The position numbers and the translations under genes are program-made. The notes under the pieces are model-generated. The model was not told where the DNA came from. It ran no database searches and worked only from the letters and a program-made list of their open reading frames with translations. From positions 182,350-246,349 of the forward strand of contig JAEUJQ010000071.1 of the NCBI GenBank assembly GCA_016793095.1: 64,000 nucleotides of DNA. The letters run 5' to 3'. This DNA is from Myxococcaceae bacterium (GTDB lineage Bacteria > Myxococcota > Myxococcia > Myxococcales > Myxococcaceae). Positions 57,156 through 64,000 of this stretch are shown one piece after another; position 1 is the stretch's first letter; the number at the start of each line of letters is the position of its first letter.

Positions 57156-59168
57156 ATGCGTCTCGTTCATCCACTCCTCCTCGGTGTCGTGTTGGGGCTC
57201 AGCGCGTGCGGGCCGCCAGCCCGTAAGTGCGCCGACTCGTGCCTCGGGTGCTGCGACCTGAGCGGCCAGTGCCGGACCGGGAGCAGCGTCGATTTCTGCG
57301 GTGGCAATGGCGCGTCATGCCGCGCCTGCGCACAGAACCAGGTCTGTCAGATCAACACCTGCGTGTTGCTCGTCGGCGGTGTGGGCGGGGGCGCGGTCGC
57401 GGGCGGCGGAGCTGCGGGTGGAGCGGGCGGAGGCGCGGTCGCGGGCGGCTCGGGCGGCGGAGCTGCGGGTGGAGCGGGCGGAGGCGCGAGCGGTGGAGGG
57501 ACGGCTGGCGGCGCCTCCGGTGGCGCGAGCGGTGGAGGGACGGCAGGCGGCGCCTCTGGTGGGACGGCTGGCGGCACGGCAGGCGGCGCCGCGATGTGCG
57601 GGTCCGGGCCCGCGTGCGCGCCGGGCAAGCGCTGCGAGAGCGGCATGTGCATCTGCGACGGCATCTCGTGTCCGTCGGGGTGTTGCTCGGCAGCAGGCAA
57701 CTGCGTCGCGATGGCGCACAGCTCGTGCAACATCAACGGCGGCGCGTGCGTCTCGTGCGGTCCTACGGCGAACGTCTGCACCAACGGGGCCTGCCTGTGC
57801 GGCACGAACCCGGCGTGCTCGTCCGGACAGCGCTGTGTGAGCGGCCAGTGCGTCTGCGACAGCTCCTCGTGTCCTGCGGGCTGCTGCCAGGGCACCTCCT
57901 GCGTGATGAGAACGGCAGCAACCTGTGCCGCCCCCGGCATGGCCTGCAGCGCTTGCGGAACGAGCGCGGACACGTGCTCCGTGACGGGCCAGTGCTTGTG
58001 TGGGTCGAACCCGCCCTGCGCGGGTGGAGCCCCATGCGTCGGCGGTTCCTGCGGTTGCACGCCGGCGACCTGTCCCACGGGGTGCTGCCAGGGCACCACC
58101 TGCGTCACCCCACCTTCGGCCGCGGCCTGCGGAGCGTCCGGCAGCTCGTGCGTCGCCTGCGGCTCCAACGCCGACTCCTGCTCGGCTGGCGGCTGCCGCT
58201 GTGGGGCCAACCCGGCGTGTGCTCCGACCCAGCTCTGTGTCCTCGGCGTCTGCGTGACGAGCCCGACCTCGTGGACGACGCGCACCATCACTCAACCGAC
58301 GGCCGTCTATGCCACCGCGGTGGCGTGGGACTCCATGCGTCAGCGGCTGGTCCTCTTTGGCGGCCGCGGCGCGACCGCACGCACCGCCGAGACGTGGGAG
58401 CTCGGGCCCTCCGGCTGGACGATGATGACCCCGCTCACCTCGCCGCCCCCCCGCTCGGGTCACGACGTGGCGTACGACCCCGCGCGGCAGCGCGTCATCC
58501 TCTTCGGTGGTTTCCCGGACACCGGGACCCGCCTCGGCGACACCTGGGAGTGGGACGGCGCGAACTGGACCCAACGCACGCCCGTGTCCTCACCTGGCGC
58601 ACGCTCCGGTCACCGCATGGCCTGGGACCCCGCGCGGAACGTCATCGTCCTCTTCGGCGGTCGCATCGACGGCGCGAGCGCGACCTACATGGCCGACACC
58701 TGGACGTGGAATGGCTCCACCTGGGCGAACGTGGCCAGTGCGGGACCGACCGCGCGAGAGGGCGTCGCGCTGGCCTGGGACCCGGCCTTCATGGGCGGTC
58801 GCCTCGTGCTCTTCGGGGGCCTGGGCGCCGGCGGCAACCGCGCCGACACCTGGAGCTGGGACGGCACCACCTGGACGACGGTGAGCGTCACGACCGCCCC
58901 GGTCGGTCGCGTCTTCCACGACATGGTCTACAGCCCGGTGCTCGGCAAGGTGCTGCTCTTCGGCGGCTCCACCGGTGGTTCCGCTTCGGCCACCTTCTAC
59001 GGTGACACCTGGGTCTTCGATCGCAGCACGTGGACGCAGCTGACGCCCTCGACGTCGCCTGACGCGCGCAACGGCCACTCGATGGAGTTCGACCCCACGC
59101 GCAACCGCGTGACGCTGGTGAGCGGCTGGAACGGCACCACGACGTTCGGCGATCAGTGGGAGTACTGA
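57156..59168 (+). CDS. Kelch-repeat lipoprotein with CxGCCD module
   Basis: A 670-residue lipoprotein (leader ending LSAC). It begins with the same Cys module as two other genes here (CLGCCDLSGQC), followed by a Gly/Ala-rich linker and about four further Cys-rich modules (CPSGCCSAAGNC, CPAGCCQGTSC, CPTGCCQGTTC). The last ~290 residues form Kelch-type beta-propeller repeats, each with RLVLFGG..DTWEW, probably six blades. Propellers of this type bind proteins or polysaccharides. I chose ATG 57156, which begins the signal. Confidence 0.92.
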   Translation: MRLVHPLLLGVVLGLSACGPPARKCADSCLGCCDLSGQCRTGSSVDFCGGNGASCRACAQNQVCQINTCVLLVGGVGGGAVAGGGAAGGAGGGAVAGGSGGGAAGGAGGGASGGGTAGGASGGASGGGTAGGASGGTAGGTAGGAAMCGSGPACAPGKRCESGMCICDGISCPSGCCSAAGNCVAMAHSSCNINGGACVSCGPTANVCTNGACLCGTNPACSSGQRCVSGQCVCDSSSCPAGCCQGTSCVMRTAATCAAPGMACSACGTSADTCSVTGQCLCGSNPPCAGGAPCVGGSCGCTPATCPTGCCQGTTCVTPPSAAACGASGSSCVACGSNADSCSAGGCRCGANPACAPTQLCVLGVCVTSPTSWTTRTITQPTAVYATAVAWDSMRQRLVLFGGRGATARTAETWELGPSGWTMMTPLTSPPPRSGHDVAYDPARQRVILFGGFPDTGTRLGDTWEWDGANWTQRTPVSSPGARSGHRMAWDPARNVIVLFGGRIDGASATYMADTWTWNGSTWANVASAGPTAREGVALAWDPAFMGGRLVLFGGLGAGGNRADTWSWDGTTWTTVSVTTAPVGRVFHDMVYSPVLGKVLLFGGSTGGSASATFYGDTWVFDRSTWTQLTPSTSPDARNGHSMEFDPTRNRVTLVSGWNGTTTFGDQWEY

Positions 59169-59193
59169 CCGCCTCCGGCCCTCACGAGGCGGT
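59168..59193. terminator. Hairpin between convergent genes
   Basis: ACCGCCTC (59168-59175) pairs with GAGGCGGT (59186-59193) over a 10-base loop, in the 13-bp gap between the stop codons of the Kelch and amidase genes. Confidence 0.55.
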
Positions 59194-60075
59194 GGGCCGG
59201 TAGAACGAGGTGACGTCGGCGAGCTTGAACTTGCCCTCGCCGATGTGCGGCTTGTTGCCGTCGATGGTGTTGACGGTGCCGTCGGGGTTCACCGAGGTGA
59301 CGATGGCGTGGTGGTTCGTCTTGCCGTTGAGGGTGATGACGTCGCCCGGCTTGATGGACGCCTCGAACGCCTGCCGCTCGGTCTTGTAGGTACGATAGTC
59401 CTTGAAGGACGGCGCGAGCACGTGTTGCACGTCGCCCACCATCTTCCCCTTCGTGAGGTCCCACTTCACATTGGCGCCGGCCTGCTGCAGCACGTTGCAG
59501 GCGAAGATGCCGCACCACGACTTCCCACCGGGCTGACTCGAGGCCTGCACGTCCTTGTCGGACGGGCGCCACCCCGTGGCCTGCTCGAAGATGGTCTGCA
59601 GCTTCTGCCAGCCGTGGTACCGGCCGTCGGCGCCGGTCTTTCGCGGGTCGACGGCGCCGAGCTCCTGCTGCGCGATGGCGAGCGTCTTTTCGGCGACGCT
59701 GCCCGCAGGAGGCGGTTGGGTCGCCACGTTGACGGCCTGCGCGGCGGGAGGCTCGGGCAACGTGGGCTTCGACGACGTCGTCTCGAAGTCGTCACCCTTC
59801 CCGGCGGACGGGAGACGGGTCGAGAGGGCGGACTGCGCGGTGGCGTCGAACGTCTTCGAGCCGGTGAGCTTCATGAGCGCCGCTTCGGTCTTCGGGCCCA
59901 GCAGGCCGTCGAGCTTGAGCGGCGGCTGGATGCCGGCAGCGTTGAGCTTCTTCTGCAGCTCGAGCACCTGCGGACCGCTGTGACCGCGCGCGAGGTCCGC
60001 GCCCGGCGCAGGCGCGGCGTAGTCACCTCGCGTCGATGGGGCGGACTGCGGCTGTGAACGTGACTCGACGCGCAT
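59182..60075 (-). CDS. Peptidoglycan-binding protein with CHAP-like amidase domain
   Basis: A 297-residue protein. Residues about 30-85 form a peptidoglycan-binding helical domain (GHSGPQVLELQKKLNAAG, LDGLLGPKTEAALM). The C-terminal half matches a CHAP/NlpC-type cysteine peptidase: Cys in GKSWCGIFACNVLQQAG and His in NHHAIVTSVNPDG. No signal peptide is visible, so release by lysis or a dedicated secretion system is needed, or it acts on the cell's own wall from within. ATG 60075 is preferred over GTG 60117 because GGAG precedes it. Confidence 0.88.
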   Translation of the reverse strand: MRVESRSQPQSAPSTRGDYAAPAPGADLARGHSGPQVLELQKKLNAAGIQPPLKLDGLLGPKTEAALMKLTGSKTFDATAQSALSTRLPSAGKGDDFETTSSKPTLPEPPAAQAVNVATQPPPAGSVAEKTLAIAQQELGAVDPRKTGADGRYHGWQKLQTIFEQATGWRPSDKDVQASSQPGGKSWCGIFACNVLQQAGANVKWDLTKGKMVGDVQHVLAPSFKDYRTYKTERQAFEASIKPGDVITLNGKTNHHAIVTSVNPDGTVNTIDGNKPHIGEGKFKLADVTSFYRPTAS

Positions 60076-60215
60076 GGGAGCTCCGAGGTGGTGGGGAACG
60101 ACAGGAGAAAGACTCACCAGGTTGACAAGGTGGGACAGCCCTCGGGTTTCCGCCCAGAAGACGGGCGGTTGGCCGCGATAGATCGACCCCCGCAGTCCGT
60201 GCGTTTCAACCCGCC

Positions 60216-60503
60216 ATGACCCGTCCCGCCCGCTCCGTGCCCGCCGTCCTGGCTGCTGTGCTCGCGATGGTCGCCTCGGTCCTGGCGCTCGCCTCCATCG
60301 TCGTCTCGGACATCGCCGAGGCGCGCGGCCGCGGGCTGGAGGAGTCCGATGACGTCAGCGTGACCACGCCCGTCGTGATGAAGAAGCTGCAGGTGAAGGT
60401 CGAGGCTCCGGTCGACGAGCTCGACGCGCTCGCGGAGCCGGTGAAGGAGCCGCGCAAGCCGACCCGCAAGCGCATCACCTTCGGCCGCTTCGAGGGCTAC
60501 TGA
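60216..60503 (+). CDS. Small single-span membrane protein
   Basis: A 95-residue protein with an N-terminal membrane segment (about residues 9-31) and a charged C-terminal tail with a Lys/Arg-rich end (RKPTRKRITFGRFEGY). Function unknown. It starts just four bases upstream of the desaturase-family gene, so the two are cotranscribed. Confidence 0.72.
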   Translation: MTRPARSVPAVLAAVLAMVASVLALASIVVSDIAEARGRGLEESDDVSVTTPVVMKKLQVKVEAPVDELDALAEPVKEPRKPTRKRITFGRFEGY

Positions 60504-60507
60504 CGCG

Positions 60508-61179
60508 ATGCTCGCGACGGCGCTCGGCGCGCTGGTGTTCCTCGCGCTGATGGCGGGGCTCTTCGTGCCGCTCGAGTGGTTGTTCCCCGCGTCGGCGCAC
60601 CGGCCGGGGCTGCGAGCGATGGGCGTGGGCGCGGCCCTCTTCCTCGTGGACACGCTGCTGATGGAGGCCGTGGGTGCGCCGGTGCTCGACGCGCTCGCCC
60701 GTTCGTCAGGAGCGCGCACGCTGGCGACGGTGGGGCTCGTCTTCGTGCTGTCCGACCTCGCCGGCTACTGGGTGCACCGGGCGATGCACCGCGTGCCGTG
60801 GCTGTGGGGCTTTCACGCCCTGCACCACGAGGCGGTCGAGCTCTCGTGGCTCGACGCGTGGAGGCAGCACCCCGTCGACTTCGTCCTTCATGGCGTCGCG
60901 GTCGGCGTGCCAGGCGCGCTGCTGGGCGTGTCGCTGGGCGAGCTCGCGAGCGTGGTGGTGTTGCGCAAGGCCTTCACCACGTTCCTGCACGCGAACGTGC
61001 GCGCGCCGTTCGGGCCGTTCTTCTGGGTGCTGGCCTCGCCCGGGTTCCACCGCACGCACCATGGGGCCGACCCCGCCGACTTCAACACCAACTTCGCCGG
61101 CACCTTCCCGCTGTGGGACCTGCTCTTCGGCACCGCGCGCCGGCCGCCGGTCGTCGTCGAAGCGCCTTCGGTCAGCTGA
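60508..61179 (+). CDS. Sterol desaturase / fatty-acid hydroxylase family protein
   Basis: A 223-residue membrane di-iron enzyme. The histidine motifs are complete: HRAMH, HALHH and HRTHH, together with HPVD. Four or more membrane segments occupy the rest. Members hydroxylate or desaturate fatty acids, sterols or carotenoids at the membrane surface. The preceding small membrane protein ends 4 bases upstream. The substrate cannot be inferred. Confidence 0.92.
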   Translation: MLATALGALVFLALMAGLFVPLEWLFPASAHRPGLRAMGVGAALFLVDTLLMEAVGAPVLDALARSSGARTLATVGLVFVLSDLAGYWVHRAMHRVPWLWGFHALHHEAVELSWLDAWRQHPVDFVLHGVAVGVPGALLGVSLGELASVVVLRKAFTTFLHANVRAPFGPFFWVLASPGFHRTHHGADPADFNTNFAGTFPLWDLLFGTARRPPVVVEAPSVS

Positions 61180-61208
61180 GGGCACGGGGAGCCCTGTAGA
61201 CTGCTGGA

Positions 61209-62222
61209 GTGAGCTCGTTCGTCCGCCTCACGCTCCTCGTCCCGGGGCGCTGCGCTTCCCTGCGCGAGTGGAACAAGGCGCTGCGCGGCCTGGCCCTCGA
61301 GGGTGACCAGCTCGTCGGCGCAGGGCCCCGCGTCGAGGTCGAGTGGGCGCCCAACGACGGCCAGTTCGGCGAGGCGTTCTCGTTCGGCACCGTCCCACCC
61401 CGTGGCGTGAGGCAGCTCGCTCGAGCGCCCGGCGCGCTCGTGCTGTCGAGTCATGTGGACCTCCTCGAGGGGCGCATCGAGCTCGTGGCGATGGTGGAGA
61501 AGCTGCGCGACGCGGGCGCGCTCGCGGTGCGCGTCGAGCAGTCGAAGCTGGGGTGGTTGGTGGACGAGTGGCTCGAGCACTTTCGCGCTGACGACGCGCG
61601 GAGCTGGCACCACGGCGCCGTGATGTTCCTCACCGAGAAGGGCGCGTTGCAGTCGATTGGCATGCAGGCGTTCTCGAGGCCCGACGTGCGGCTGCCGCTC
61701 GACGACGACCGGGAGGCCCTGCAGCGGGTCGGCTCGGCCCTCAACATCTACCAACTCGAGGAGGACCCGGCGCTGCTGTCGGGCCACACGTTCAGGCTCG
61801 ACGAAGCGACGGCCCGGCGCCGCGTCGAGCGCTGGCCCGATCTCGGGTACCCGGCGGAGCACCCGTGTCACAACCCCTACGGCGTATGGCGGCTCGGGCC
61901 GAGCGGCTCGACCGCGCGCGAGCACACTGGCTCGTTCAGCTTCATGCCTGCGCTGAGGGCGCTGCTCGAAGCTGCCTCGAAGGGGCGCCGCCTGACGAAG
62001 GCCGAGGTGCTCGCGATTCGCGACCGCGCGTCGGTGATGGCCGTCGAGCCCCGCATGCTCGCGAAGCTCGAGCGCGAGCGCGGCTACGCCGACCTCGACC
62101 CGGAGCTGGTCTGGGAGCAGTGGTCGGCGCTTCACCCGGAGAGGCAGGTCCGCAGCGCGCGTGCTGGCGTCATGGCAGCACCTCGACCGGCAGGAAGGTG
62201 GGCGTCTCGGCGGCGAGGGTGA
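61209..62222 (+). CDS. Hypothetical protein
   Basis: A 337-residue cytoplasmic protein beginning at GTG 61209. It has mixed strands and helices and distinctive patches RSWHHGAVMFLTEKGALQSIG and HPCHNPYGVWRLGPSG. No family is recognised. The last 53 bases overlap the 3' end of the convergent lipoprotein gene. Confidence 0.72.
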   Translation: MSSFVRLTLLVPGRCASLREWNKALRGLALEGDQLVGAGPRVEVEWAPNDGQFGEAFSFGTVPPRGVRQLARAPGALVLSSHVDLLEGRIELVAMVEKLRDAGALAVRVEQSKLGWLVDEWLEHFRADDARSWHHGAVMFLTEKGALQSIGMQAFSRPDVRLPLDDDREALQRVGSALNIYQLEEDPALLSGHTFRLDEATARRRVERWPDLGYPAEHPCHNPYGVWRLGPSGSTAREHTGSFSFMPALRALLEAASKGRRLTKAEVLAIRDRASVMAVEPRMLAKLERERGYADLDPELVWEQWSALHPERQVRSARAGVMAAPRPAGRWASRRRG

Positions 62223-63060
62223 CGTCGAAGGCGCCGGCGTCGAACGAGACGGCGGTGCGCGCGACCACGACGAGGGTTGCGTCTCCCGGAGCGACCGACG
62301 GCGTCAGCTCGGCCAGGAGCGCGGCGGGCACCTGCAGCGCGCTCTGTTCGGCCGGCGCGTCACACCGGACCGACACCTGCGGCGTGTTCACCACCACGCG
62401 CACCGTCGCGAACGAGACGCCTGACCACGCCACCTCGAGGGGCACGTCGCGGCGCACCGGTGGACACCCGGGGGTGCAACGGGGCTTCGACACCAGCACC
62501 TGCGCGGGCGTCGTCAGCGGCGGGCTGACGAACGCGGGCACGGCGTCTCCGCCGGCGCTGACGCCGAGGGTGTCGCCGCCGAAGAACAGCCGCTGTGGCA
62601 CCTGCAGCGAGGCGACCCCGGAGTCGAGCGGCTGCAGCACCCACCGCACACCACCGTCCTCGTCGCCCGCGTCGGGCGCAGCGAGGCCGCCGTCGGGAAC
62701 CTCGCGCGGCAGGAGGCCCGTGAGCGTCAGCGGACCCGCGCTCACGGTGGTGCCAAGAGGCGCCGCGCCGAGGTTGCAGATGCGCACCAGGCAAGCGCCC
62801 TCACGCCGCTCGACGCAGGGGTTCGGCGTCAGCGGCCCGACCTCGGTGAAGACGGCCGACAGCAGGGTCGACGCCGTGGTGCGGCTCCCCTCGTCGCGAA
62901 CCACCTGTGACACCGACACGAGCCCGATCGCGAACGGCCCGACGAGTCCGCCATCGACGACGCGCGGAGGGCCAGCATCCACCGGGGTGCGGCCCGCATC
63001 GACGGGACCGGGTGGCGCGGAACACGCGAGGAGCACCGAGGTGAAGACAAGCCACCGCAC
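62170..63060 (-). CDS. Putative lipoprotein of unknown function
   Basis: A 296-residue protein starting at GTG 63060 with a leader ending VLLACS (lipobox LLAC). A Pro/Asp/Gly linker follows, then two beta-rich segments with about six Cys (CVERREGACLVRIC; CTPGCPP). No catalytic motif is visible. Its last 53 bases overlap the end of the plus-strand gene 61209-62222. Confidence 0.7.
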   Translation of the reverse strand: MRWLVFTSVLLACSAPPGPVDAGRTPVDAGPPRVVDGGLVGPFAIGLVSVSQVVRDEGSRTTASTLLSAVFTEVGPLTPNPCVERREGACLVRICNLGAAPLGTTVSAGPLTLTGLLPREVPDGGLAAPDAGDEDGGVRWVLQPLDSGVASLQVPQRLFFGGDTLGVSAGGDAVPAFVSPPLTTPAQVLVSKPRCTPGCPPVRRDVPLEVAWSGVSFATVRVVVNTPQVSVRCDAPAEQSALQVPAALLAELTPSVAPGDATLVVVARTAVSFDAGAFDVTLAAETPTFLPVEVLP

Positions 63061-63321
63061 GTCGCCTGCTTAGCACCGCTCCCGCGCCCCACGCGTCGGA
63101 CCGCTCGCATCGGGCACGCAGGACCCAGCCGGTTCGAGGCAGGAGTCCGGCGGGCGTCGAGCTCGACCGATGGCACGAGCGCGCCTGCCATCACGTGGCC
63201 GGGCTCCCCGCGGCCTCTCAACGCGCGACCCCCAGACGTCGTTCGACGTTCGGACGTCATCAAGCGCGTTCGAGCAACCTGCCGAGGCGGACGAACACCG
63301 GCCCGTCGGCCCAATCGTCCA
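63061..63321. other. Intergenic region without recognisable gene
   Basis: The 261 bases between the lipoprotein start and the truncated gene show no convincing open frame. It should contain the promoter of the lipoprotein gene, but no clear motif is visible. Confidence 0.45.
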
Positions 63322-64000
63322 TCAATACAGCATCAGCTTGCCGGCGCGGACGAAGCAGGCGCGGGTCTCGTTGGCGCCGTCCACCGAGACGTCGATGCGC
63401 CCGGGCTCCGCCGGTCCGAGCTCGGTCCACTGCCAGAACCCCGGCGAGCTCGCGGGCCGCACCACCTCGAGGGTCGAGCCGTGGTTGACGAGCAGGCGAG
63501 GGAGCCCCGCCGCGTCCGTCGCCACCACGTGCTGGCTCGTCGTGAAGGTCTCGACGAGGGAGCGGGTCATCGTCGTCGATGGGAAGCTCGCGGCCATCGA
63601 GACGTCGAACAACCCACTCCCGCCGAGCAGGTAGAGGCGGTTCGCGCCCGCCAGGGACAACGACTGCCGCCCCGACATCGTCTGAGGGGTGAGCTGGACC
63701 GAGGTGCGCAGGGAGGGTGTCCACGCGACGAGGTGGGCGTTGTTGGTGATGGTCTCGTCATCGACGGCGAAGAGGTGGCGGCCGGTGGAGTCGATGGCGA
63801 GCTCGCCCCAGGGGTAGACGTTGTTGGAGCTGACGTTGGCGCCGGGGACGACGTTGCGCGTCCAGGTGTTGGGCCCGGTGCGGATGGCGATGACGGGCCT
63901 GTTGGGAGACCCGCTGTAGCCGTCTCCGGTGAGGTAGAGGACCGAGGGCGTGGAGCCGTTGAGGGCGATGGACGGGTCGGTCTCCTCACGGAGCGAGGAG
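63322..64000 (-). CDS. Partial CDS, beta-propeller-like surface protein (C-terminal part)
   Basis: The open frame runs from the right edge of the window to the stop at 63322, so the N-terminus is missing. The visible ~226 residues are Ser/Thr/Asn-rich with short repeats such as VLYLTGDGYSGSPNRPV, LFAVDDETITNNAHLV and NRLYLLGGSGLFDVSM, a pattern typical of beta-propellers reporting or binding proteins. Internal Mets near 63678 do not mark the true start, since coding continues upstream without stop. Confidence 0.7.
   Translation of the reverse strand, partial: SSLREETDPSIALNGSTPSVLYLTGDGYSGSPNRPVIAIRTGPNTWTRNVVPGANVSSNNVYPWGELAIDSTGRHLFAVDDETITNNAHLVAWTPSLRTSVQLTPQTMSGRQSLSLAGANRLYLLGGSGLFDVSMAASFPSTTMTRSLVETFTTSQHVVATDAAGLPRLLVNHGSTLEVVRPASSPGFWQWTELGPAEPGRIDVSVDGANETRACFVRAGKLMLY

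Overview
The window is high-GC DNA from a delta-proteobacterial-type organism, most likely a member of the Myxococcota (order Myxococcales or a close relative). This is an inference from content: three PknB-type Ser/Thr kinases with membrane segments, many lipoproteins with Cys-rich or Gly/Ala/Ser-rich linkers, collagen-like and Kelch-type surface proteins, and ECF sigma factors. There is no rRNA, tRNA, CRISPR array, insertion sequence or integrase. It looks like ordinary chromosome with a large share of envelope and surface genes. About 60 genes are supported.

Layout. 1-2.2 kb: two hypothetical genes, the first a lipoprotein. 2.5-4.0 kb: membrane-anchored kinase. 4.2-8.4 kb: a beta-oxidation operon (FadN-type dehydrogenase/hydratase, thiolase, small hypothetical). 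8.6-11 kb: a Cys-module lipoprotein and two membrane proteins carrying tandem ribosomal-bL12-like motifs. 11-16.1 kb: an SPFH lipoprotein, a barrel protein, a carboxypeptidase-regulatory-like lipoprotein, a zinc-ribbon protein and a CAP-domain lipoprotein with an enormous Ala-Ala-Gly-Gly-Ser linker. 16.1-20.5 kb: phosphatase plus ECF sigma/zinc-finger fusion, YceI lipoprotein, sulfatase-fold membrane enzyme. 20.6-25.7 kb: second kinase, PEGA-type protein, collagen-like lipoprotein. 25.9-29 kb: pflB-pflA, for anaerobic pyruvate cleavage. 29-34 kb: OmpA-like lipoprotein, small secreted protein, FtsH protease, methyltransferase, secreted bifunctional-nuclease-fold protein.

34.6-40.1 kb is the most coherent regulatory island. 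An ECF sigma factor and its FecR-type membrane partner are followed by a 726-residue Cys-rich lipoprotein. The sigma operon and the lipoprotein gene are each preceded by the same 39-bp palindromic element (35/39 identical). The element at the sigma gene also faces a divergent SurA-N-like plus POTRA-only gene pair, so an envelope-stress regulon is a reasonable hypothesis.

40-64 kb: barrel proteins, a SbcD-like phosphoesterase, a GIY-YIG/degenerate exonuclease protein, a large alpha/beta-hydrolase lipoprotein, a DUF1801 protein, an outer-membrane porin-like protein, a third kinase with an apparent frameshift near its C-terminus, a Kelch lipoprotein, a peptidoglycan-binding/CHAP-like amidase, a sterol-desaturase-family membrane enzyme and, at the right edge, a truncated surface protein.

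An unusual structural theme is that the 3' ends of several genes at convergent junctions have been copied one or more times into the intergenic space (21.96-22.43 kb, 34.02-34.33 kb, 34.56-34.72 kb, and possibly 2.2-2.3 kb).
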